In this document: positions 33,452 to 42,465 of the stretch, in pieces
How the letters are laid out: the number at the start of each line of letters is the position of its first letter
Numbering within the stretch: position 1 is the first letter of the stretch
DNA from: Acidobacteriota bacterium
GTDB taxonomy: Bacteria > Acidobacteriota > Thermoanaerobaculia > Gp7-AA8
Reading direction: 5' to 3'
Assembly: GCA_003223645.1 (NCBI GenBank)
Contig: QHVT01000016.1
Location: 1 to 64,000 of the forward strand
DNA length: 64,000 bases
Notes under the pieces: generated by a model
Told to the model about the DNA's origin: nothing
The model's database searches: none
What the model saw: only the letters and a program-made list of their open reading frames with translations
Translations under genes and position numbers: made by a program

Positions 33452-36400
33452 ATGAATCTCGACCCCCTCCTGCAAGCAAGCCTTCCCCAAACCCTCGTCA
33501 GCGACAAGCCGGTCGGACCGACGATGATCATCGGCCTGGGCGGCACGGGAAAAGAGGTCCTGCTGCGCCTGCGCCGCAAGATCATCGAGCGTTATGGAGC
33601 GCTTTCCCGGCTGCCGTTCCTGCGCTTCATGCACGTCGATACCGACAAGACGCTGAACGCGACGGAACAATACGACCTCCGCGGCGGCGACGATCCGCTC
33701 ATCCGTGAAATACAGTTCTCCAATGCCGAGCGCGTGGATCTGACGATTACGGGCGGAACCGGCAAGTACGTCGATCATCTCAACAACTACCCCAGCGTCA
33801 AGCGATGGTTTCCGGGCGGCAGCAAGATCGCCCATCTCGGCGATTTGAAGGACGGCGCCGGACAGGTCCGCATCGCCAGCCGCCTCGGTTTCTTCGACGC
33901 CTTCAATCATCAGAAGATCACCGGCCGCCTGGCGCAGTGCCGCAGGGAGCTCAGCGAGACTTCCATCCCCTCGGAATCGAGCGCGCTCGGATTCGACTTC
34001 AACGCCCAAAACTCGAGAGTCGTCATCGTCGCGTCGATCGCAGGCGGTACGGGCAGCGGCACCTTCCTGGACATGGGCTATCTCGTGCGCCGTTATTTCC
34101 CCGAGGCCGAGCGCATCGGGATTCTGCTCCTGCCCGGATTCTTCAGCGGATATCCGGGAGCGGAGCGCGTGCGTGCGAACGGATATGCCGCGCTGATGGA
34201 GCTCAATCACTACACCTTCCGCCATACCTTCATCGCCGACTGGACGGCCACGCAGAGCGAGCGCATGGGACCGCCGCCATTCAGCAGCACGTACCTGATC
34301 GACAACAAGAACGAGGCCGGCCTTGCCATCGGCTCCGGCGGAAAAGATCAGAAAGAGCTCGACGCCTACCGCATGGTGGCGGAGGTGCTGTATCAGGACT
34401 ATTCGGTCGGCGCATTCGCCAGCCACAAGCGCGCCATTCGCGTGAACCTCGAGCAGTTCAACCTCAATGTGTACCGCCACAACTTCCTCAATGAGGCGCT
34501 GCTGCGCAATGACGCGGAAACGCACAAAGGAATCGTCGGCGACGCGTATCCGTGCCGGTTCGGATCGTTCGGCCTGGCGACGATCGCGTTTCCGACGGAG
34601 CGCGTGCAGAGTGCCTGCGCCAGCCGCCTGGCCTCGAAGATTCTCGACTATTGGCAGAAAACCGCCGTCGACGATCCGATCGAATATCTCTTCACGAAGT
34701 TCCTCACGGATCAGCGGGTGCTCTGCGCCCAGGGAACGTACGAGCGGCGCGACGGCGCGGGCGTCGTCGATCAAAACGACATCGAAGACGCGCTGATGGT
34801 CTATGACGCCGGCAGCGGCCGCACATTCAGGGATTTTCTCTGGGAAAAAGCGCAGGCGCTGCGCGTGGAGCTCGAATCGACTCCGAACGGCAAGAAGGCC
34901 GAGCGCCTGCGCGAACGGCGGGCCGAGCTCGATCAGTTCTATACGGCCGAGGACTCGGAATATCCGGATGAATGGGGCGTCGGCATCCGCCATCTCGATC
35001 AGAACATGCGCTCCTATCTCCAGCGGGTGAAGGACGGGATCGAGGCCAAGGCAGGCGAACTGGCCAATCACCCGCAATACGGCGTCAGCTACACGCTCAA
35101 GCTGCTGCAGACGTTCAAGACCCTGCTGCGCAATGAGACGTTCCGCTATATGCAGCATTTCGACGATCAGGTGCCGGTGTGGGTGGAGCGGATGCAGTAC
35201 TACTCGAACGCGCTCGACGAGATGCAGCGCGACGTCGCGCGCCACGAAGAGGAATTCCTGTTCCGCCCCGCCGATCTGAAGCGCGACTACGAAAAACTCG
35301 TCGGCGACGGGAAGGACGACGACGATCGCGGCGCGTTCTTCGATCACTTCTATGCCCGCGCCGGCAAGCAGGTAGCCAAGCGCGGCAAGTGGGTCTGTGA
35401 ACAGCTCGAGGCATTCCTCGGCCCCGATCACGAAGGGGGCGCCGGTCTGCTCGGCCGCTACCACGATCTCGTGGCCGGCTTTGCGCGGCTGAAAGACCAT
35501 CTGCAGAAGAAAGAGGCGTATTACACGAAGCAGGAGGCGTCGGACCTGACGCTGTCGCTCTATCGCGACGGCGACGTCGACGAGTGGTATCGCACGTGGA
35601 TCGGGGAGGGGGCGGCGGAGGTGCAGAACCTCAAGAACATCGGCGGGCAGATGCTTTCCGAGGTGTTCGAAGTCGACGGCGTCAGCGCGGCGCTGGAAAA
35701 AATTCAGCGCACGCCGGTGGAAACGGTGGAGGAGATGATGTTCGCGAAGTGCCGCGCCGTCGTCGTCCACCACAATCGCCAGCCGGACGCGCTGACGATG
35801 CTGTTCGACGCCAACCGGATCGATACCCGCCAGCGCATCGACATGGTCCGCCAAGCCTATCGCCTCGCCAAAGTCTGGGTCGCGCCGAGCGAGCGCGGAT
35901 TGGAGCACACCGGGCTTCCGCCGGTGAGCATCGATCAGCGGCCGGTGCTCATCGGATTCGACGATGCGGCCAATCCGCAGCGCGTTTCCGACTTCGTCAA
36001 ACTCGTCGAGGGCGCGCAAAACACGGGCGACTCACCGTTGACGTTCAAGAACATCGGCCAGCAGCACCGCGGAATGATCGTCTTCTATCATGAGCTCGCG
36101 GGCGTCCCGGCGTTCTATCCGAGCTCCGTCACCGATGCGCACGGTCTGCGGGCCGCCTATAACGCGTTCCCGGAAAAAGAAGAGCTGCACACGGACAAGA
36201 ACCGCTTCCAGTTCGGCGATCTGATTCCGAAGGACGACAATGAGGCGCGCCAGTACACCGATTCCCTGCGCGCTTTCGTCCTCGGGCGCGTGCTCGGCAT
36301 CGTGGAAGCGAATCAATCGCCGAGCGACGGCGACCAGCTCGTCTATCGCTACAGCTACAAGCTGGTCAAGGATCTCGACGTTCAGGAAATCCCTCTCGGC

Positions 36401-37429
36401 GGCGAAGCGCACGCGGTCGATTACCTCTGGCGCGACAAACGCGCCGAACATCTGACGCACCGCCGCTATCTGCTCGAGAAAATCGAGAAGACGATTCAGG
36501 TGCTGCGCGATCAGAAGAAGCTGGCCGTCTACAGGCTGCTTCTCGACTTTTACATGAAGAAGGTCTATCCGCCGGTCGATCGCCTCGAGAGCGGAATTCC
36601 CGATCTGACGATGACCCAGTATTCGCCGGAATATGCGGTACTCGACGGAGCCAAGGACCGGCTCACGCAGATCATCGGCGATCACGAGCAGTTCCAGCAA
36701 CAATTCCGGGGCATCGCCCAGAAGAATCTCGAGGATCCGCTCACGTACGAGGAGTACGCCAAAGCGCTCGAGCCGTACTGTAAGACGGCCGGCAAATATG
36801 CAGATGATCCGGCGCTCGTCGTGGTCCATCGTGGTGTTGAGTGGCGGGATGTCTTCGCGCTCGACATCAACAAGGCCGATAAGAGCGCGGCCAAGGCGAA
36901 GGAACAGATGCCGCCGCCGCGTCCGGCGAGCCCCGCTGTCCCGGCCGACCGGCCGTTCGGCGAGCGCCCGTGCCCGAATTGTGCGAAGCCGATCGATCAG
37001 CGCGCCATCCGTTGTGCGCATTGTCAGAAAACAATTGCCGTCCACGTCGCCTGTCCCCATTGCCAGGAGCCGCGCGTACCGAGCGACCTGGAGCACTGCT
37101 TCAAGTGTGGCCAGCGGATGCGCCAGGACGAGCCGGTCGATTGCCCGCAGTGTTTCAACTTCAGCGGCTACGAGGAGCAGTTTCCGTGTCCTCAGTGCGG
37201 CTACGACCTGAAAACGGGATCGACCGCCCCGCCGTCGATCGGGACTCCGATTCTTAATGTCCGTACAGCGGCGGAGGAGGGCGGCGGCAACGGCAAGGCC
37301 GGGCCGTCCGTCAGCGTCGCCGAGCCGGCGATAGCCACGATCCCGCTCGTACAGTGCACGGTTTGTTATGAAAAAGTCGTCCCCGGTCCGACGTGCTCAG
37401 AGTGTTCCAGTCCCTTGGAGGTGAGGTAA
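33452..37429 (+). CDS. Very large tubulin/FtsZ-like GTPase with C-terminal zinc ribbons
   Basis: A 1325-residue protein; AGGGAG precedes the ATG. The N-terminal part has the tubulin-like Rossmann start MIIGLGGTGKEVLLRLR and, near residue 200, the GTP-binding signature IAGGTGSGTFLDMGY, matching the Tubulin_2-type proteins. A long helical middle of about 850 residues follows. From about 1173 four CxxC...CxxC units appear (CPNC/CAHC, CPHC/CFKC, CPQC/CPQC, CTVC/CSEC), i.e. four zinc ribbons. No membrane segment, so cytoplasmic. Proteins of this superfamily form filaments; whether this one does is unknown. It is the largest product of the operon and is followed three bases later by a protease gene. 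Confidence 0.85.
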   Translation: MNLDPLLQASLPQTLVSDKPVGPTMIIGLGGTGKEVLLRLRRKIIERYGALSRLPFLRFMHVDTDKTLNATEQYDLRGGDDPLIREIQFSNAERVDLTITGGTGKYVDHLNNYPSVKRWFPGGSKIAHLGDLKDGAGQVRIASRLGFFDAFNHQKITGRLAQCRRELSETSIPSESSALGFDFNAQNSRVVIVASIAGGTGSGTFLDMGYLVRRYFPEAERIGILLLPGFFSGYPGAERVRANGYAALMELNHYTFRHTFIADWTATQSERMGPPPFSSTYLIDNKNEAGLAIGSGGKDQKELDAYRMVAEVLYQDYSVGAFASHKRAIRVNLEQFNLNVYRHNFLNEALLRNDAETHKGIVGDAYPCRFGSFGLATIAFPTERVQSACASRLASKILDYWQKTAVDDPIEYLFTKFLTDQRVLCAQGTYERRDGAGVVDQNDIEDALMVYDAGSGRTFRDFLWEKAQALRVELESTPNGKKAERLRERRAELDQFYTAEDSEYPDEWGVGIRHLDQNMRSYLQRVKDGIEAKAGELANHPQYGVSYTLKLLQTFKTLLRNETFRYMQHFDDQVPVWVERMQYYSNALDEMQRDVARHEEEFLFRPADLKRDYEKLVGDGKDDDDRGAFFDHFYARAGKQVAKRGKWVCEQLEAFLGPDHEGGAGLLGRYHDLVAGFARLKDHLQKKEAYYTKQEASDLTLSLYRDGDVDEWYRTWIGEGAAEVQNLKNIGGQMLSEVFEVDGVSAALEKIQRTPVETVEEMMFAKCRAVVVHHNRQPDALTMLFDANRIDTRQRIDMVRQAYRLAKVWVAPSERGLEHTGLPPVSIDQRPVLIGFDDAANPQRVSDFVKLVEGAQNTGDSPLTFKNIGQQHRGMIVFYHELAGVPAFYPSSVTDAHGLRAAYNAFPEKEELHTDKNRFQFGDLIPKDDNEARQYTDSLRAFVLGRVLGIVEANQSPSDGDQLVYRYSYKLVKDLDVQEIPLGGEAHAVDYLWRDKRAEHLTHRRYLLEKIEKTIQVLRDQKKLAVYRLLLDFYMKKVYPPVDRLESGIPDLTMTQYSPEYAVLDGAKDRLTQIIGDHEQFQQQFRGIAQKNLEDPLTYEEYAKALEPYCKTAGKYADDPALVVVHRGVEWRDVFALDINKADKSAAKAKEQMPPPRPASPAVPADRPFGERPCPNCAKPIDQRAIRCAHCQKTIAVHVACPHCQEPRVPSDLEHCFKCGQRMRQDEPVDCPQCFNFSGYEEQFPCPQCGYDLKTGSTAPPSIGTPILNVRTAAEEGGGNGKAGPSVSVAEPAIATIPLVQCTVCYEKVVPGPTCSECSSPLEVR

Positions 37430-37432
37430 GCC

Positions 37433-38212
37433 ATGGCTCGCTCATCGCCTGTGCGCGCTCTCACGGTGCTGTTCCTGCTGTTCTTTCTTGGGTTGGCGGT
37501 GACGGTGTTCGCGTTCGTCGACCTGCAATGGACGCATGTCGTCCTGGTCAAGATTCCCGACGCCAAATCGGGCAAGGGGGTGCGGGCGGCGAGCGTCGAC
37601 CCGCAGCAGTTGCAACGCCTGCGGCAGAGCATTCTCAATGTGCGCGTGCAGTGCATCAGCGGCGAGAACACCGGAACCGGCTTCATTGTGAAGCCGGGAT
37701 TCGTCGCCACGGCCGCGCATATTTTCGGCGACCGGCGTCTGTGCAGCGGTCCCATTCGCCTCGTCGACTACAAAGGCCTCGAGCACATCGCCGAGGTGGC
37801 GGGGGTATCGGACGACGACGATCTCGCCGTGCTGAGCATTCCCGACGTCCTGCTCCCGGCACTGGCACTCGCCGATGCGACCCGCTATGAAGCCGCCAAT
37901 GACGTCGTCCGCGTCGTCACGATCGGCTATCCGCTCGAGCAGCAGGGAGCGTCCGCCCGCGACAGCGCGTCGGTGTCGGGAGAGGGCAGCCTTTCCCGCT
38001 TCATCCGCGATCGCAACGTATTCGTCACCTCGGGACTCAATCTGAATCCCGGCAACAGTGGCGGTCCGATTTTCATCCGCGACAACTGGACCGTCCTCGG
38101 CATCGCCCGCGCGAAACTGCCCAACACAGTCGGCGAAGGGATCGGATACGTCGCTTCCGTTCGCGCGTTCGAGAGCTTTTTCCGCGAGAAGACTGGACAG
38201 GAACTGCGATGA
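37433..38212 (+). CDS. Membrane-anchored trypsin-like (S1C-type) serine protease
   Basis: A 259-residue protein. GGAGGTGAGG precedes the ATG. One N-terminal hydrophobic segment (LTVLFLLFFLGLAVTVFAFV) anchors it; the catalytic domain faces outward. The triad is complete: His96 in TAAHIFG, Asp130 in DDDLAVLS, Ser209 in NPGNSGGPIF. There is no PDZ domain, unlike DegP/HtrA proteins. Its stop overlaps the next gene's start. As the only proven-type protease in this operon it is a candidate effector or processing enzyme; substrate unknown. Confidence 0.88.
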   Translation: MARSSPVRALTVLFLLFFLGLAVTVFAFVDLQWTHVVLVKIPDAKSGKGVRAASVDPQQLQRLRQSILNVRVQCISGENTGTGFIVKPGFVATAAHIFGDRRLCSGPIRLVDYKGLEHIAEVAGVSDDDDLAVLSIPDVLLPALALADATRYEAANDVVRVVTIGYPLEQQGASARDSASVSGEGSLSRFIRDRNVFVTSGLNLNPGNSGGPIFIRDNWTVLGIARAKLPNTVGEGIGYVASVRAFESFFREKTGQELR

Positions 38213-39279
38213 ACGCGTCTCAGAACGAACGGCGAGCCGTCGGCCTCTTCGTCGCCATGATCCTTGCCGGCATCGGATTGCTGGCCATTCCCTGGTTTCT
38301 CACGCCGCCCGCGTATCTCGACCTCGCGTTGCGCGATGCCGTGTTCGCCTCCGACTTGAGCAAGCACCGGGTGACGGTGACGGATGATCAGACCGGAAAG
38401 ACCATGAGCGCCGCGGTGCAGCGGATCGGCGGAGGTTTCGTCGCGCGTCTCGGCCGCATCAACAGCGGCAGCGGCGTGTACACCGCGCGCATCGACGGCT
38501 ACAAGCCGGGCACGGCGCGCGTGCAGGCCGCGGCGCTGCAACAGGTTCGCGTGCCGGTCGATCTCACGCCTGCGTTCGGCCGGTTGGAGCTCTCGATCGT
38601 CGATGCCACGAGCACCGGCAATCCGGTCGCCGCCACGGTGAACGAGGGAAGCCGCGGTGTGACCTCGGAGCCGCAGCGGACGCTGACACTCGATCTTCCG
38701 CCGGGAACGCATCGCTTTTCTGCAACCGCCGCTGGTTTTTGCGAGTCGAATCGCGAGTTCGAGATTCGCGAAGGAAAAGTGACGAAAGCGGCGCTGCCGA
38801 TGTCACCCGATCTGAAGGACGACGAGATCGCACGCTTCGTTCTCGGCTGGCGCAACGAACCGCGCGACCTCGATACGCATTTCCGTAAGATGGACGCCGT
38901 CGGCTTCCCCCACCCGGCGCACGTGTTCTTCGGGCATAAAATAGGCGTGCTTCCGAACAACGTCTCCTTCGCCCGTCTCGATGTCGACGAGCTCTATCCG
39001 GGCGCCTACGAAACGCTCACCGTGCGGAATTCCGCCGTCGGCGACTTCGTCTATTTCGTGCATGCCTATCAAGGCACCGGCATGATTGGCGACGCCGGCG
39101 CTACAGTCCAGGTTTACACGCGCGGCTGCCAGGTGAAGACGTTCAGTCCACCCTCGAACTGCGGATTCCGCGTATGGACTGTCGCCAATCTCCACTATGG
39201 CAATGGACGCGTAGAGACAACCGACGTTCAACAGTGCGGTCCAGAGGGAACGACCGTCATCGAGAAACCCGCGCAATAA
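38209..39279 (+). CDS. Membrane protein with DUF2135/YfaP-like C-terminal domain
   Basis: A 356-residue protein, last gene of the large operon. One N-terminal membrane segment (AVGLFVAMILAGIGLLAIPWF), then carboxypeptidase-regulatory-like beta repeats with DLPPGTHRFSATAAGF, and from about residue 215 a domain with LGWRNEPRDLDTHFR, a later LDVDELYPGAYETLTV and a YFVHAYQ strand, which is the pattern of DUF2135/YfaP-type domains. Those are found near vWA proteins in other bacteria, which fits this operon. Ends 24 bp before a convergent ABC permease gene; no hairpin was seen. Confidence 0.7.
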   Translation: MNASQNERRAVGLFVAMILAGIGLLAIPWFLTPPAYLDLALRDAVFASDLSKHRVTVTDDQTGKTMSAAVQRIGGGFVARLGRINSGSGVYTARIDGYKPGTARVQAAALQQVRVPVDLTPAFGRLELSIVDATSTGNPVAATVNEGSRGVTSEPQRTLTLDLPPGTHRFSATAAGFCESNREFEIREGKVTKAALPMSPDLKDDEIARFVLGWRNEPRDLDTHFRKMDAVGFPHPAHVFFGHKIGVLPNNVSFARLDVDELYPGAYETLTVRNSAVGDFVYFVHAYQGTGMIGDAGATVQVYTRGCQVKTFSPPSNCGFRVWTVANLHYGNGRVETTDVQQCGPEGTTVIEKPAQ

Positions 39280-39303
39280 GATCCTGTCCGACACGAGAAT
39301 GGA

Positions 39304-40125
39304 TCACATCGGATCGCGCAACCGCCGCAACCGCACCGCCCCCGCCACACAACCCGCCGCCACCGCGAGTCCGATCCACAACCCGGATCTGGTCAGGAAT
39401 TCCAGCGGATGGGAAGGCCAGGGCATCATCGTCATGCCCCCCGCTGCGGGGCCGACTTCCATCCCACCACTGATGCGCGCGCCCAGCGTGGTGGCGAGGT
39501 GCGAGGTGTTGAAGACGATCTTCTCGATGACGGCGATTGCGGCCGGGGGGAGGAAGGCCCAGAGGAACGGCAGGCGCTTGGCCCATGCGGAGACGAGCAG
39601 GAGCCAGCCGAAGATCGGCGCGTAATAGAGGGAGTGGACGGTGATGAGGTGGTAGAAAAGTCCGGACGTCATCTGCAGCCACGGCAAGTTCCATAGCGCG
39701 GCCGCGCTTTGGCCTTTCATCGACAGGAATGCGCTGGTCGTCAACAGCATGATCAATTGCGTGGCGATGGTGATCGCGAAGGTGATCACCGGCAGAACGA
39801 CCAGCGGGACGGCCATCTTCGAGAGCACGGCCGTCCAATCCGAGACCGGCATCGATTTCCAGAAGAGAACGCTGCGGTCGCGGCGCTCGCCGTACAACGC
39901 GTCGAGACAATAGAAGATGGCCACGATCAGGGTGGTGGCCATCAACGTCCCGGCGGCGAACTCGTAGTTCTTCGGAATCTGGTCGGGCCGCGAGTGGCGC
40001 CCGGTCAGCGTCGCGACGAGGGAGGCGAACGCAATCATCACCGCCACGATGAGCGGCGCGAGGTAGATCGAACGGTTCTCCCACAGCTCGCGGCGCACCG
40101 ACCAGCTCATTGCTCCGGAATTCAT
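39304..40125 (-). CDS. ABC transporter permease (ABC-2 like)
   Basis: A 273-residue membrane protein with six hydrophobic segments (for example IYLAPLIVAVMIAFASLVA and LVVLPVITFAITIATQLIM) and an ERRDRSVLFWKSMPVSD loop characteristic of ABC-2 permeases, in which that segment contacts the ATPase. It overlaps the ATPase gene by 4 bp and ends the minus-strand operon. The pair with a GntR regulator of YtrA type resembles the ytr-like arrangement in Firmicutes. Substrate unknown; position downstream of ado-aar allows, but does not prove, hydrocarbon or lipid export. Confidence 0.8.
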   Translation of the reverse strand: MNSGAMSWSVRRELWENRSIYLAPLIVAVMIAFASLVATLTGRHSRPDQIPKNYEFAAGTLMATTLIVAIFYCLDALYGERRDRSVLFWKSMPVSDWTAVLSKMAVPLVVLPVITFAITIATQLIMLLTTSAFLSMKGQSAAALWNLPWLQMTSGLFYHLITVHSLYYAPIFGWLLLVSAWAKRLPFLWAFLPPAAIAVIEKIVFNTSHLATTLGARISGGMEVGPAAGGMTMMPWPSHPLEFLTRSGLWIGLAVAAGCVAGAVRLRRLRDPM

Positions 40126-40997
40126 GGCGTCGTCGCTCCTTGTTCCTCCATCACTGCCACGAAGACGTCGGCGATGCTCGGCTTGCGCACTTCGCCCAAT
40201 GCGGTGAGTTGTTGCCGGTCGGCTCCGCCGGCCATCAGATCGATCAGCAGGATGCTGCGTCCGAGCATCTGGCGCTCGTGGATCGGCCGGAGCGCGCGGC
40301 CGTCGGCAAGACGGTCCGGACGGACGACGACCTCGAGATAGCGCGACTCGAACTGCTCCATGCTGGAACTGAAGACGATGCGTCCGCGTTGGATGAACAT
40401 GACGTCGGTGAGCACGTCCTGGATCTCCTCGACCTGATGCGTGGTCACGAGAATGGTGCGGCTCTGATCGAAGTAGTCGTTGAGCAGCGAGTCGTAGAAC
40501 TGCTTGCGATAGAGGATGTCCAGTCCGAGGGTCGGTTCGTCGAGCACCAGCAGCTTCGCGTCGACGGCCATGACCAGCGCGAGGTGGAGCTGCGTCACCA
40601 TGCCCTTGGACAACTCGCGCACTTTGGCCGTGCGCTTGATCGCCGTCCTGGCCAGGAACCCCTCGGCTTTCGCGCGATCGAATCGCGGGTGCACGCCGCC
40701 GGCATAGTCGAGCAGGTCGGAGACGCGAATCCAGCGCGGCAGGACGGCGACGTCGGCGATGTAGGCGACGTCACGCATCAGTTGTGCGCGCGCGGTCCAG
40801 GGGTCGCATCCGAGGACGGTGAGCTGACCCTGATAGGGAGTGAGGCCGAGAATCGTGTTGAGCGCGGTGGTTTTGCCGGCGCCGTTCGGACCGATCAGCC
40901 CGACGATGCGCCCTTCCTCGACGCGCAGATCGACGCCGTCGAGAGCGACCGTCGTCCCGAACGCTTTTCGAATGCCTCGCGCTTCGATGACCGCCAT
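40122..40997 (-). CDS. ABC transporter ATP-binding protein
   Basis: A 291-residue protein. The ATG at 40997 overlaps the GntR stop (ATGA); the track's longer start runs into the GntR gene. Walker A GPNGAGKTT, signature VRELSKGMVTQ (LSKGM in place of LSGGQ), Walker B LLVLDEPTLGLD and the H-loop TTHQVEE are present. The C-terminal 80 residues form a small extra domain seen in ABC-2 ATPases. Forms a complex with the permease encoded next. Confidence 0.9.
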   Translation of the reverse strand: MAVIEARGIRKAFGTTVALDGVDLRVEEGRIVGLIGPNGAGKTTALNTILGLTPYQGQLTVLGCDPWTARAQLMRDVAYIADVAVLPRWIRVSDLLDYAGGVHPRFDRAKAEGFLARTAIKRTAKVRELSKGMVTQLHLALVMAVDAKLLVLDEPTLGLDILYRKQFYDSLLNDYFDQSRTILVTTHQVEEIQDVLTDVMFIQRGRIVFSSSMEQFESRYLEVVVRPDRLADGRALRPIHERQMLGRSILLIDLMAGGADRQQLTALGEVRKPSIADVFVAVMEEQGATTP

Positions 40998-41359
40998 CAG
41001 CGCTTCTCCACGGATCGCTTGAGGAGCTCTTTTGCCGTCAGTCCCAATCGCTGGATCCTCTCTCGAATCCTCGGCCATTCTTCTTCCAGAAACTTCTTAC
41101 GCTCGGTGCTCAGGAGCAGATCGGGCGCGCCGGCGTTGACGAACATGCCGCGGCCGCGCCGCATCTCGACCAGTCCCTCGTCGACGAGTTGTTGATAGGC
41201 TTTCAAGACCGTGAGCGGGTTGAGCCGATAGTCAGTGGCCACGGTACGGACGGACGGCAGAGGATCGCCTTCCTTCAGCACGCCTTCCAGGATCATGGCG
41301 ACGACACGATCCCGCAGTTGGCGATAGATCGGCTGGCTGTCGTCCCACTCGCGTTCCAT
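40997..41359 (-). CDS. GntR-family transcriptional regulator, YtrA type
   Basis: A 120-residue protein: a winged helix (PIYRQLRDRVVAMILEG, LPSVRTVATDYRLNPLTVLKAYQ, LVEMRRGRGMFV) and a short helical tail of about 45 residues, the size of the YtrA subfamily, which regulates ABC transporter operons. Its start is only 14 bp beyond the aar stop, so it probably belongs to the same transcript. The palindrome before ado (GTGTTATA-6-TATAACAC) has the GT...AC ends common in GntR operators, making it a plausible target; this is inference. Confidence 0.88.
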   Translation of the reverse strand: MEREWDDSQPIYRQLRDRVVAMILEGVLKEGDPLPSVRTVATDYRLNPLTVLKAYQQLVDEGLVEMRRGRGMFVNAGAPDLLLSTERKKFLEEEWPRIRERIQRLGLTAKELLKRSVEKR

Positions 41360-41373
41360 CCTGGCGCGTCATT

Positions 41374-42465
41374 TCATTGTAACGTCACGGGTCCGGCGGC
41401 GTTGAAAAAAGGCGCGAGGACGATTCCGTGCCGGGCGGCGATCGTCTCGATTTCCATGACGTGCGGCGGGGTGATGGCGCCCCTTCCGCGGGAGAAGGAC
41501 TCGAACCGCCCTTCCAGCGTGAGCGCGATCCCTTCGAGCAGGCATCCGTGGACCACGTCGGGGAACGGATGACGGTTCAGGATTCCCTGAAGGTCGGGGT
41601 CGAACTTCAATCCGCCCGTCATCTGTCCCAGCCCTCCGAAAAATACCGTGGCCCGGGAGGTCGCTGCATCGGGGGACAAGTTCTTCGGGTAACCGGCATC
41701 GCAGACGAGAGCGTCGGGCGCGACTCTTCCCAGTAGAAGGGAGGGAGAGGGAAGGCTGGCCGCGCAGACCACCACGTCGGCTTCCTCAGAGAATGATCCG
41801 AGGTCCGTCCCGATCTCCACGTCGACTCCCTCCGCTTCCAGCTCTGCCGCCAGCCGGCGGAGCCGCTCCACATTGCGGGCATGGAGCAGCACCCGTCTCA
41901 CCTTCGGTGCCAGGCAACGGACGCAGCCGGAACCGACGTCTCCCGTGGCTCCGACCACGAGCAGCGTCGATCGCCGCAGGCTCCGCCCCTCCTGCGCGCA
42001 CATCTTCTCGATGCCCTGAACGATGAACGCGACCGTCAGCGTGTTGCCGGTGGTGAAGATCGTGCTGCGTCGGGGCGGAAGCTGATCGAAGTTGCCCTCG
42101 ATGAGAATGGAGCTGAATCCGCCGAGGCTGACGATTCGGGCTCCGGCCTTGATGGCGTACGCCGCGGCCGCGCGAACGCGTGTCAGGTTCTCCCGCACGC
42201 AGGCGGCATCCAGGCGGTCGGGAGGAATGAAGGAGTCGATGTAAAGGCCATGCGCCTCCGCGTCGGCAATCGATTTCACGTCGACCCGGCAGACGGCCCG
42301 AGGGGGAATCCACGGAAGGATGTCCTTGAGCTCATCGTCCGGCAGAGGAATGCGATCCGGTCCGCGCAGAGCCGAGAACACGTCCGCCGCCGCTTTCCAG
42401 CTCTCGGGGTGTCCGACCAGAGCGAAATCGACTCGCGGCGCTACACCGGCAGCTGTGCAATCCAT
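41374..42465 (-). CDS. aar: Long-chain acyl-ACP reductase (AAR)
   Basis: A 363-residue protein. In cyanobacteria this enzyme reduces acyl-ACP to fatty aldehyde with NADPH. Visible family marks: the N-terminal VDFALVGHPESW line, GGFSSILIEGNF, the FTTGNTLTVAFI stretch, the nucleotide-binding GATGDVGS, a GYPKNLS motif, and VVHGCLLEGIALTLEG, where the Cys corresponds to the acyl-thioester cysteine of the cyanobacterial protein. The ATG at 42465 overlaps the end of ado by 25 bp; the track's 517-codon frame is too long. It is next to an ado homologue in the same order as in cyanobacteria. Length is near the usual 340. Confidence 0.88.
   Translation of the reverse strand: MDCTAAGVAPRVDFALVGHPESWKAAADVFSALRGPDRIPLPDDELKDILPWIPPRAVCRVDVKSIADAEAHGLYIDSFIPPDRLDAACVRENLTRVRAAAAYAIKAGARIVSLGGFSSILIEGNFDQLPPRRSTIFTTGNTLTVAFIVQGIEKMCAQEGRSLRRSTLLVVGATGDVGSGCVRCLAPKVRRVLLHARNVERLRRLAAELEAEGVDVEIGTDLGSFSEEADVVVCAASLPSPSLLLGRVAPDALVCDAGYPKNLSPDAATSRATVFFGGLGQMTGGLKFDPDLQGILNRHPFPDVVHGCLLEGIALTLEGRFESFSRGRGAITPPHVMEIETIAARHGIVLAPFFNAAGPVTLQ

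Noticed and set aside
32927-36019. 1030-codon minus-strand open frame opposite the tubulin-like gene
   Set aside because: Shadow of codon bias; no recognisable motifs, no ribosome site, while the + strand has an intact GTP loop and zinc ribbons.
37433-38212. HtrA/DegP assignment for the serine protease
   Set aside because: The triad fits the S1 fold, but there is no PDZ domain, so a specific HtrA name is not justified.
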